Below, in pieces: positions 5,671 to 11,733 of a stretch of 11,733 nucleotides of DNA (positions are counted from its first letter, which is position 1; every line of letters starts with the position of its first letter). A model generated the notes under the pieces. That model had not been told where the DNA came from. It was given only the letters and a program-made list of their open reading frames with translations, and made no database searches. Both the position numbers and the translations under genes were made by a program. The stretch is taken from assembly GCA_026713745.1 (NCBI GenBank), contig JAPONU010000409.1, forward strand, positions 1 through 11,733. Direction: 5' to 3'. This stretch comes from a bacterium (GTDB taxonomy: Bacteria; Actinomycetota; Acidimicrobiia; Acidimicrobiales; CATQHL01).

Positions 5671-6225
5671 TCAGAAGTCGAAGTCATCCGCCTGCACGTC
5701 CTCGAGGAACTCCTGCAGCCGCTTGGCCTGTGCCTTCATCTCGTACCGGTGGCAGGCGTCCTGCCAGGGCTCGGGCTCGAAGTAGTCCGGGCACACGTCG
5801 CGGATCTCGCTGTCGAGGTCGTCGGAGATCTGGGTGGCATCCGCCACGTACACGCCACGATTGGAGTCGGACTCGACGAAGCAGCGGGCCTCGTCACGGT
5901 TGGCGAACACGATCAACTCACCGTCCAGCACCGTCATGCACGTGTCCCGGGGGCTGTCCGCCACGCCCACCCGGATCCGGCAGGCCGCCTCGCGCACCTG
6001 CTCCGGCGGCGCACCCCACTCGAGCAGGAACCTCACGATGTCCAGCGACAGGAGATCCTCGTAGGAGTACCTGCGGCGCCGCAGGCCCGGCGGCCCGGGC
6101 AGCGTCGGATTGGCCATCCCGGCGCTCTCCCACTCCTCTAGTTGTTCGGGCGTGATGCGGCAGATGGCCGCCACCTCCTTGGCACTGAACCCCACATCCA
6201 CACCACCGGGTCGATCGACGGGCAT
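5671..6225 (-). CDS. MerR-type transcriptional regulator with unrecognised C-terminal domain
   Basis: A 184-aa putative DNA-binding regulator. Residues 12-85 form a MerR-like winged helix: FSAKEVAAICRITPEQLEEWESAGM (helix-turn-helix), a Pro/Arg-rich wing with RRRRYSYEDL (49-58), and helices DIVRFLLEWGAPPEQVREA. Residues 90-184 match no family I recognise. They contain CMTVLDGELIVFANRDEARCFVES and a very acidic stretch (DDLDSEIRDVCPDYFEPEPW), ending in a helical acidic tail ADDFDF. Four cysteines (96, 115, 145, 158) could bind metal, but the spacing fits no known MerR metal site. ATG 6225 is chosen for the purine-rich GAAGGGGGAAG just upstream; ATG 6273, also preceded by a G-run, would add 16 residues. 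It is divergent from the Rieske gene and a natural candidate for its regulator. Confidence 0.75.
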   Translation of the reverse strand: MPVDRPGGVDVGFSAKEVAAICRITPEQLEEWESAGMANPTLPGPPGLRRRRYSYEDLLSLDIVRFLLEWGAPPEQVREAACRIRVGVADSPRDTCMTVLDGELIVFANRDEARCFVESDSNRGVYVADATQISDDLDSEIRDVCPDYFEPEPWQDACHRYEMKAQAKRLQEFLEDVQADDFDF

Positions 6226-6282
6226 GTCTTCCCCCTTCGCTACATCAGGATCTCGAACTGTTCGGCACACCATAAGCACCCC

Positions 6283-6337
6283 CTGTGACACAGCATCCCG
6301 CCGCGCCGCCGAGACGCGTGCCCGCGATGTGAAACAG
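6283..6337. promoter_or_regulatory. Repeated sites between the MerR-type and Rieske genes
   Basis: CTGTGACACAG (6283-6293) is an 11-bp palindrome, and TGTGAAACAG (6328-6337) is a 9/10 copy of its last ten bases, 44 bp downstream. The second copy sits in the -35 zone of the Rieske promoter (its -10 candidate is TAGAGT, 6350-6355). A pair of like sites about four helix turns apart between divergent genes suggests one regulator binding both, possibly the MerR-type protein. Confidence 0.45.
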
Positions 6338-6349
6338 TCGCTTGATTCC

Positions 6350-6355
6350 TAGAGT
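6350..6355 (+). promoter_or_regulatory. Candidate -10 box of the Rieske gene (leaderless)
   Basis: TAGAGT, followed by CCCCCT and then the ATG. This is a TANNNT box 6 nt from the start codon with no Shine-Dalgarno possible in between, so transcription would begin at or next to the ATG. Confidence 0.5.
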
Positions 6356-6361
6356 CCCCCT

Positions 6362-7525
6362 ATGACCGTGCGGGCGGACATGGCGCCGATCACGCAGGCC
6401 GATGTGGAGCGGGTGGGTGCGGACCACACCGCTGATCCCGCTGCGGCGGGCACGCTGCCCGCCGAGGCGTACACCACCCAGCGGTGGTACGACTTCGAGC
6501 AGTCGGCCATCTTCGCCCGGAGCTGGCAGTGGGTGTGCCACCGGGAGAAGCTGGCCGCCGCCGGCGACTACGTCACGACGACGGTGGCGGGGCAGCCGAT
6601 CCTGGTGGTGCGTGACCGCGCCGGTGAGTTGCGAGCCTTCTACAACGTGTGCAAGCACCGGGCACACGAGGTCGTCGCCGGCGAGGGATCAGCCAGATCG
6701 CTGCGCTGCCCCTACCACGGCTGGACCTACGACCTGGACGGCTCGCTGCTGGTCGCCCGCCACACCGGCCACATGGTGGACTTCGACACCTCGGACATCT
6801 GCCTCGACGCCGTGCAGGCCGAAGAGTTCGGCGGGTTGGTGTTCGTGAACCTCGACCCCGCGGCGGCGCCCCTGCTGCAGCAGGCCGGCGGCCTGGCCGC
6901 CGAGATCGCCGGCAAGGCACCCGACATCGCCGATCTCACGCTTGCCCGCAGGCTCACCTACGACATCGCCTCCAACTGGAAGAACGTCGTGGAGAACTAC
7001 CTGGAGTGCTACCACTGCCACATCGCCCACAAGGACTTCGTGTCGCTGGTGGACATGTCCACGTACAGGATCACCACACATGGCATCTACGCCAGCCAGC
7101 CCGCCGAGGCCGGCCGCAGCGCCAATAGCGCCTACGACGTCGCGGACGCCGCCGTGCGGATCCACGAGGCCTGGTGGCTGTGGCCCAACACCTGCCTGAT
7201 GCGCTACCCCGGACGCGGCAACGTCATGATGATGCACGTGATCCCCGCCGGTCCCGGCCGAACGCTGGAGACCTACGACTTCTACCTGGAGGATCCCGAG
7301 CCGAACGAAGCCGAGGCCGAGGCGATCCGCTACATCGACGAGGTGCTGCAGCCCGAGGATGTGGGCCTCGTCGAGAGCGTGCAGCGCGGCATGCGCACCC
7401 CGGCGTTCACTTCAGGCCGGCTCATCTGCGACCCGGCGGGCGGCGGCGTCAGCGAGCACGGCGTGCACCACTTCCACGGCCTGCTGCTGGAGGCCTACCG
7501 GACCGGGTTGGCGAGCGGCGGGTGA
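6362..7525 (+). CDS. Rieske non-haem iron oxygenase alpha subunit, quaternary-amine oxygenase-like
   Basis: A 387-aa ring-hydroxylating-type oxygenase alpha subunit. The Rieske [2Fe-2S] ligands are Cys97-X-His99 and Cys116-X2-His119. The catalytic domain has NWKNVVENYLECYHC (205-219): mononuclear iron ligands are probably His218 and His223, with Asp333 in QPEDVGLVESVQRG a likely carboxylate ligand. The bridging residue before the first His is Glu215, where naphthalene dioxygenase has Asp205. ENYLECYHC with Glu is characteristic of choline monooxygenase, glycine-betaine/stachydrine demethylase (GbcA-type) and carnitine oxygenase CntA. A demethylase or hydroxylase acting on a quaternary amine is therefore the best guess; substrate unproven. 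The required reductase is not in the window. The ATG appears leaderless. Divergent from the MerR-type regulator. Confidence 0.88.
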   Translation: MTVRADMAPITQADVERVGADHTADPAAAGTLPAEAYTTQRWYDFEQSAIFARSWQWVCHREKLAAAGDYVTTTVAGQPILVVRDRAGELRAFYNVCKHRAHEVVAGEGSARSLRCPYHGWTYDLDGSLLVARHTGHMVDFDTSDICLDAVQAEEFGGLVFVNLDPAAAPLLQQAGGLAAEIAGKAPDIADLTLARRLTYDIASNWKNVVENYLECYHCHIAHKDFVSLVDMSTYRITTHGIYASQPAEAGRSANSAYDVADAAVRIHEAWWLWPNTCLMRYPGRGNVMMMHVIPAGPGRTLETYDFYLEDPEPNEAEAEAIRYIDEVLQPEDVGLVESVQRGMRTPAFTSGRLICDPAGGGVSEHGVHHFHGLLLEAYRTGLASGG

Positions 7526-7540
7526 TCACCGCAGACTTGT

Positions 7541-7572
7541 TGTAGTCACATAATCCGGATACTGTGACTACA
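7541..7572. promoter_or_regulatory. Operator of the vapBC module: perfect 10-bp inverted repeat
   Basis: TGTAGTCACA (7541-7550) and TGTGACTACA (7563-7572) are exact reverse complements around a 12-bp AT-richer centre, and the last base is the A of the antitoxin ATG. Two -10 candidates lie inside the repeat: CATAAT (7549-7554) and TACTGT (7560-7565, 6 nt before the ATG). This is the expected place for the antitoxin-toxin complex to bind and repress its own operon. Confidence 0.75.
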
Positions 7573-7826
7573 TGAACGTAGGGATCCGGGAACTCAAGGC
7601 TCACCTCTCCGAGTACGTCGGGAAGGCGGCAGCGGGTGAGCACATCGTCGTGACCGACCGCGGGAAGCCAGTCGCCCAACTCTCGGCACTCGACGACCGG
7701 TCGGCGCTCGAGCGCGGGATCCAAGAGGGCTGGATCACCCCGGCGAGGCGCAGCGGACTGGAGCCGATCGTCCCCTGCAAGTCGGCGCTCAGGACGGCCG
7801 ACGTGCTCGACGAGGACCGCGGATGA
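7572..7826 (+). CDS. vapB: Phd/YefM-type antitoxin
   Basis: An 84-aa antitoxin. The N-terminal Phd/YefM DNA-binding fold is clear: NVGIRELKAHLSEYVGKAAAGEHIVVTDRGKPVAQLSAL (2-40), matching the family pattern of an N-terminal strand-helix and the ITDRGKPVA strand. The rest (41-84) is the toxin-neutralising tail, probably disordered until bound, with the WITPARRSGL segment often seen before a VapC partner. The ATG lies directly against the operator repeat and has no Shine-Dalgarno, suggesting a leaderless mRNA. The stop overlaps the toxin start (ATGA). It should bind and inhibit the downstream PIN toxin and repress the operon. Confidence 0.9.
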   Translation: MNVGIRELKAHLSEYVGKAAAGEHIVVTDRGKPVAQLSALDDRSALERGIQEGWITPARRSGLEPIVPCKSALRTADVLDEDRG

Positions 7827-8224
7827 CGCTGTACGTGGACACCAGCGCCCTTATGAAGCGCTACGTCGTGGAGCGCGACCGCGACGTAGCCGAGCGGCTC
7901 ATGGCCTCCGACCCCGTGCTCGTGACCTCTCACCTCACCGAGGTGGAGTTGCGGCGCAACCTCACCCGACACCTCGACGGCGAGGACCTCCTCCGTACCC
8001 GCCGCCAGGTGCAGGCCGACCTGGACGGGTTCGCACTCGTCAACCTCGACGCCACCACCTGCAACGAGGCGGCCCGCATCGCTGAGCAGACGCTGTGCCG
8101 CTCCCTCGACGCTCTCCACATCGCCGCCGCCCGCCGCGCCGGCGAGCGCACCGTCCTGCTCACCTTCGACATCCGCCAAGCTCAGGCCGCCCGGTCGGTC
8201 GGTCTCACAGTCACCGGGGTGTGA
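7823..8224 (+). CDS. vapC: VapC-family PIN-domain ribonuclease toxin
   Basis: A 133-aa PIN-domain toxin; family members are Mg2+-dependent RNases that usually cut tRNA or rRNA. Acidic active-site residues are in place: Asp6 (in YVDTSALMKRY), Glu42 (in TEVELRR; Glu40 is the alternative), Asp96 (in SLDALHIAAA) and Asp116 (in LLTFDIRQAQAA). The length is normal. The ATG overlaps the antitoxin stop by 4 bp, and GAGGA lies just upstream within the antitoxin coding sequence, so toxin translation is coupled. It ends 17 bp before the stop of the convergent large gene, with no hairpin visible in that gap. The target RNA cannot be predicted from the sequence. Confidence 0.92.
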   Translation: MTLYVDTSALMKRYVVERDRDVAERLMASDPVLVTSHLTEVELRRNLTRHLDGEDLLRTRRQVQADLDGFALVNLDATTCNEAARIAEQTLCRSLDALHIAAARRAGERTVLLTFDIRQAQAARSVGLTVTGV

Positions 8225-8241
8225 GCCCCGAGGATCCCGCC

Positions 8242-11200
8242 TCACCGCCACCACTCCTCGCCCGCCCGCGTGCAGTAGTCCGGTTCGAACGCCGGCGAGA
8301 CGTGAACCTGGTTCCAGTCCAGGTCGTTGTCGGAGGGAACGTGCTCCCGCACGACGACCGTGTAGGGATTTCCGGCCGGGCCCCAGACCCTGAAGAAGTA
8401 CACAAGCGGCGGGTTGGAGGGGAGCGGCGTGATGTAGCGGGACCCGTCCTCCCACCAGGTGGAGTCGAACTGCTCACTCGGGGATATGCCGCCGGCCCCG
8501 AAGCCCACCCCGACGACTTCGATCACATACCTCGAATGGTCGACGCTCACCTTGTAGAGGTCGCGCCCGGAGGACTCCTCGCCCGAGACCTCGTGGACCA
8601 CATTCGGCTCGAGTTGCGGTGCACGCTCGGTGATTGTCAGGAAGTCGTCGCTGTGCGCCGTGATCGCCAGGGTGTAGTCCTCCGGATCCTCCGAGCGATA
8701 CCGGTCGAAGCCAACTCGCAGCCAGTAGTCCCGCGTGGTCTCGGCCACCCACGTCTCGTAGGTCTTCTCCCAGACTGTCGGGCCGGGCAAGGCGCAGAAG
8801 TCCTCGGTCAGCTGGGTGAAGATCACCTGTCCTGACTCGCTGGTCACACTGATCTCGTACTTCGTCCCCGCTTCGAGAGTCACGCGGAAGTAGTCCGAGT
8901 CGCCCCCGTAGTCGAGTGTCCCCTCGACACTGGTGGTGTTCGAGCAGCCATCGCCGTCCAGACCGCTCTCGCATCCCGGCTCAGGGGTCGCCGGGCCGGC
9001 CAACAAGTGCGCATGGTCGCGGTCGTTCCCGTAGTCGTCGGTCACGTCCAGCTTGTCGGCCATCAAGCTGAAGGTGCCCTGCCCTCGATCGCCCGTCACC
9101 GTGATCAGCCAGGAACCGTCGGTCGGAGCGCCCAGGAAACCTCCGTGCGCGTAGCGGCTCGGAACACCTGACGGATCCACACCGCCGCTGCCCGCCACGA
9201 ACCGGGTGCTGTATTCGGTGCCGTAGCCGGACAGCGACACGTCGAGTTCCCAGACTTCCCCCTCAGCCACCGCCAAGCGGAAGACGTCCCGGTCGCCGAC
9301 GTAGTCCATCCTGCCGGTCTGCTCCTCGCCGGCGAGCAGCGTCGAGGTGTCCCAGGCGCTGTTCCCGTGATCGTCCGGATCCGCCACGTCGAGAGCCAGC
9401 CGGTAATCGAAGGGCGTGCGGTGAGTCCAATTCAGATCGACCTTCGATGAGAGACGCAGCCCGTACTCCCCCGTCGCCGGAGTGATCCACACGAGACGTT
9501 CCTCGCGGCACTCCTCGGCCACCAGGTCGATCGCTCCCGGACCGTAGACCTGGGCGCATGCGAGCGAACTCGTGGCTGACTGCAGGATCCACGCCTGGCC
9601 CTGAACAGCCTCGAATCGGAACCAGTCCAGGTCGCCCCTCGTATTGAGCGTCCCCTCCAGGACGTCCCCCGACCGCACGAGGCGGCCGGCCTCACGGAGA
9701 TCCGGGACATCGTCAGGCTCCAGAATCTCCACCTCGAAGCTGTAGTCGGCCGGCTCGAGGAACGGTTGCTCGCCCCCGCTGCCCACCACCAGGTGATATG
9801 TGCCCGACACCGTCGGAACGAAACCGATGGTCGGATTCCAACTCGTCCACGAGTCGATGTGGTCCTCCCCATCCCAGAGGACGAACCCCACGTCCTCGTT
9901 GAACTCTTCCTCGGCGCGGTAGTAGCAGCAGTCGGGGGCGCGTGGCGTGACCCGGTACTTGACGCCCCGCTCCAAGCGGAGGGCGAACCAGTCCTCGTCC
10001 AGGAAGTTCTCCAGCCGGCCCTCCACCGAGGCGCGCCGCTCACCGATCCGCTCGCCGGGATCGGTGGAGCCGTCGCTCGTGTCCGGCGAGGCGCCGGAGT
10101 CGGGGGCGAGCAGCACGTTCGTCGCCTCCGCGGCGGTGTCGCCGTGATCGTCCTCGGCCTCGGCGGTGTAGGTCAGCCGCAGGCGGTAGACGTGCGGCTG
10201 CGCCCACTTACCGGTCAGGCGAATCCAGTGTCTCCCCGGCGCGGGCGCCGTCCAGAACTCCAGGCCGCTCCCCGACCACTGATCGCCGTAGTACCGCACC
10301 TCGGCGTTTCGGGACGGGACCTCGTCCCTCCCGTCGAACACCGTGACCGACGTGGCCGCCGACCCGGAGGAGATGGTGTAAATCCCGCCGGCCACCGCAT
10401 CGAAAACGAACCAGTCGGAGTCCTGATCGGTCGCCGAGCCGATCACCGTCTCGCCCACGCCGACGGATTCGGCGGTCGACCGACTATCGCCGTAGTCGAC
10501 GCTCTCGTGTTCGAAGAGCCGGAACCTGTAGTCGATGTTCTCCAGCTGCGCAAGCCACTTCGTCGTGAGTATCAGGTACACCGTGCCGTCTCCTCCGAAC
10601 GCGTACCCCGCTCCGGCGTCGAAACCCCAGTTGTCGTCGATGAAATAGGCGAGGGTGCCCCGCCACCTGTAGTGCTCCGGCAGCGGCGCGTACTCGTCAG
10701 CGCCCTCGGAGCGCACCTGGAGTTTCACGGCGTAGACGACGCCCGGCCGTGCATCGAACCGGTACCAATCCTCGTCGCCGATCACGCCCAGGGTGGCTTC
10801 GATCCAGGTGTCCGAACGGATCTCCGTGGCACCGTCCGGATCGTCGGCGTGGTCGTCGTCTGGCCGCAGGCTGACCGTGATCGAGTAGTCAGCCGGATCG
10901 TCGGGAACGTTGGGGTGGTCGTCGGTGAGCTTCTCGAACGTGACCGTGTACTGGCTCGGATACTCGTCGCTGTTGACTCTTTCGCTGACGGACACCGCAT
11001 ACCGCCCCGACTGCTCGATGTGCAACCCGCTGAGCCGATCCCCGACCGTGCCGGTGTCCGGGTCGAACGCGAAGACTCCGAGGTGCACGGGGCCACGGGC
11101 TGTGATCCTGTAGAGGTCACCCGCCCGGGCGTCGAAGAGGAGCCAGTCCCGGTCGTCCTCGTGGTCGCTCCTGCCGGTGTATTCCGTCGGGGCGGCGGAG

Positions 11201-11715
11201 CCGGGGTGGACGAGGGTGCCCTCCGCGGCCGTATTCCCGTGATCGTCGTCGATCGTGCGGACCTCGAGGCCGTAGTTCCCGATGGCATCGATGGAACTTG
11301 CGGCGACGTAGATGCGGACGTAGTAGGTGGCGGCTCTCGCATCCTCGAGAACCACCCAGCGCAGGTCGTTGTGCTCGGAGAACGCCGCCACCTCGACCTC
11401 GGCCCCGGTGGCGTCGTACAGCGCCACATTGATGTCGACATCCATCCTGGAGCCGCCCCACCCGGTGTCGGCGAGGACCCGGTAGTCGTGACCTCCGACG
11501 GCGGTGAAGCGGTACCAGTCGACCTCGTGCAACTCGTCGATCCGCGCCTCGTAGGGCTCGGCGTCGAGGGCCAAGACGACCGCGTCGCTCGACGGCGGCT
11601 GCGGCGCCTCGGTGTCGTCGGGGACCTCGCCTTCGGAGGATTCCTCGGCAGAGGTCGTGGCGGGCAGCCCCACTCCCAGAGCCAGGACCAGTACGACGGC
11701 GATCAGTCGACGCAT
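8242..11715 (-). CDS. Secreted protein of about nine tandem PPC-like beta domains
   Basis: An 1157-aa exported protein. Residues 1-23 are a signal peptide: MRRL, a hydrophobic core and a cleavage site after ATTSA. An acidic Ser/Glu/Pro linker (24-43) follows. The rest is a chain of repeats resembling bacterial pre-peptidase C-terminal (PPC) domains. Each starts with a DDHGNTAAEAT-like segment and then a GxxxxxxDxDWFRF-like strand. The D[WYV]-F-type core motif occurs near 66, 190, 316, 434, 575, 697, 810, 941 and 1052, so units are about 111-141 residues. No protease, hydrolase or dockerin domain, sortase signal, or C-terminal membrane helix is seen; the end is CTRAGEEWWR. Eight cysteines are scattered, including Cys596-Cys597. 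The ATG has AGAGGAGA 7 nt upstream. Likely a cell-surface or released binding or scaffold protein; its ligand is unknown. Confidence 0.82.
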   Translation of the reverse strand: MRRLIAVVLVLALGVGLPATTSAEESSEGEVPDDTEAPQPPSSDAVVLALDAEPYEARIDELHEVDWYRFTAVGGHDYRVLADTGWGGSRMDVDINVALYDATGAEVEVAAFSEHNDLRWVVLEDARAATYYVRIYVAASSIDAIGNYGLEVRTIDDDHGNTAAEGTLVHPGSAAPTEYTGRSDHEDDRDWLLFDARAGDLYRITARGPVHLGVFAFDPDTGTVGDRLSGLHIEQSGRYAVSVSERVNSDEYPSQYTVTFEKLTDDHPNVPDDPADYSITVSLRPDDDHADDPDGATEIRSDTWIEATLGVIGDEDWYRFDARPGVVYAVKLQVRSEGADEYAPLPEHYRWRGTLAYFIDDNWGFDAGAGYAFGGDGTVYLILTTKWLAQLENIDYRFRLFEHESVDYGDSRSTAESVGVGETVIGSATDQDSDWFVFDAVAGGIYTISSGSAATSVTVFDGRDEVPSRNAEVRYYGDQWSGSGLEFWTAPAPGRHWIRLTGKWAQPHVYRLRLTYTAEAEDDHGDTAAEATNVLLAPDSGASPDTSDGSTDPGERIGERRASVEGRLENFLDEDWFALRLERGVKYRVTPRAPDCCYYRAEEEFNEDVGFVLWDGEDHIDSWTSWNPTIGFVPTVSGTYHLVVGSGGEQPFLEPADYSFEVEILEPDDVPDLREAGRLVRSGDVLEGTLNTRGDLDWFRFEAVQGQAWILQSATSSLACAQVYGPGAIDLVAEECREERLVWITPATGEYGLRLSSKVDLNWTHRTPFDYRLALDVADPDDHGNSAWDTSTLLAGEEQTGRMDYVGDRDVFRLAVAEGEVWELDVSLSGYGTEYSTRFVAGSGGVDPSGVPSRYAHGGFLGAPTDGSWLITVTGDRGQGTFSLMADKLDVTDDYGNDRDHAHLLAGPATPEPGCESGLDGDGCSNTTSVEGTLDYGGDSDYFRVTLEAGTKYEISVTSESGQVIFTQLTEDFCALPGPTVWEKTYETWVAETTRDYWLRVGFDRYRSEDPEDYTLAITAHSDDFLTITERAPQLEPNVVHEVSGEESSGRDLYKVSVDHSRYVIEVVGVGFGAGGISPSEQFDSTWWEDGSRYITPLPSNPPLVYFFRVWGPAGNPYTVVVREHVPSDNDLDWNQVHVSPAFEPDYCTRAGEEWWR

Positions 11716-11722
11716 CGCCGGT

Positions 11723-11730
11723 TCTCCTCT
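11723..11730 (-). promoter_or_regulatory. Shine-Dalgarno of the PPC-repeat gene
   Basis: AGAGGAGA on the minus strand, 7 nt before the ATG at 11715. It is a strong ribosome binding site that fixes the start of the signal peptide. The promoter itself lies past the window edge. Confidence 0.75.
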
Positions 11731-11733
11731 CGA

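Noticed and set aside
7541..7572. CRP-like TGTGA-N-TCACA site at vapB
   Set aside because: The arms run TGTAGTCACA then TGTGACTACA, so the TGTGA and TCACA words are in the wrong order and spacing for a CRP site. A toxin-antitoxin operator is the simpler reading.
8242..11715. Secreted peptidase
   Set aside because: PPC-like domains are present, but no peptidase catalytic motif or domain was found anywhere in the 1157 residues.

Overview
The window is high-GC bacterial DNA. The complex I genes, the actinobacterial-style secreted repeat protein, the VapBC and HicAB modules and an apparent leaderless promoter style all fit a deep-branching actinobacterium (Acidimicrobiia or a relative). This assignment is an inference from gene style, not from a marker gene.

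Layout. (1) 1-2230, minus strand: the start of a complex I operon in the order nuoA, nuoB, nuoC, nuoD. nuoD runs off the left edge. Genes are tightly packed, and nuoC and nuoD overlap by 4 bp. (2) 2466-3830, minus: a stand-alone TrpB2-type tryptophan synthase beta chain, 235 bp upstream of nuoA, with no trpA in view. (3) 3947-4431, plus, divergent from trpB: a HicA toxin and a short HicB-like antitoxin with overlapping stop and start codons. (4) 4449-5536, minus: a VOC (glyoxalase-fold) protein followed 8 bp later by a split-barrel pyridoxamine-phosphate-oxidase-like protein. (5) 5671-6225, minus: a MerR-type regulator with an unrecognised C-terminal domain, divergent from (6) 6362-7525, plus: a Rieske oxygenase alpha subunit. 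Its iron-site signature has Glu as the bridging residue, as in quaternary-amine oxygenases. (7) 7572-8224, plus: a Phd/YefM-type antitoxin and a VapC PIN toxin, with a perfect 10-bp inverted repeat over the antitoxin start. (8) 8242-11715, minus: an 1157-aa secreted protein of about nine tandem PPC-like beta domains and no visible catalytic domain.

Regulation. Genes that begin a transcription unit (nuoA, trpB, hicA, the VOC gene, the Rieske gene, vapB) mostly lack a Shine-Dalgarno sequence. Each instead has a TANNNT hexamer 6-8 nt before the start codon, as expected for leaderless mRNAs. Downstream genes (nuoB, hicB, the split-barrel gene, vapC) have Shine-Dalgarno sequences. Several of these promoters carry inverted repeats that look like operators.

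No RNA genes, CRISPR arrays or insertion sequences were seen, and no gene-free stretch exceeds 300 bases. I did not find a clearly new multi-gene system. The best leads are the leaderless promoter pattern, the MerR/Rieske pair with repeated sites between the two genes, the Tyr-to-Trp change at the NuoD quinone site, and the catalysis-free PPC repeat protein.
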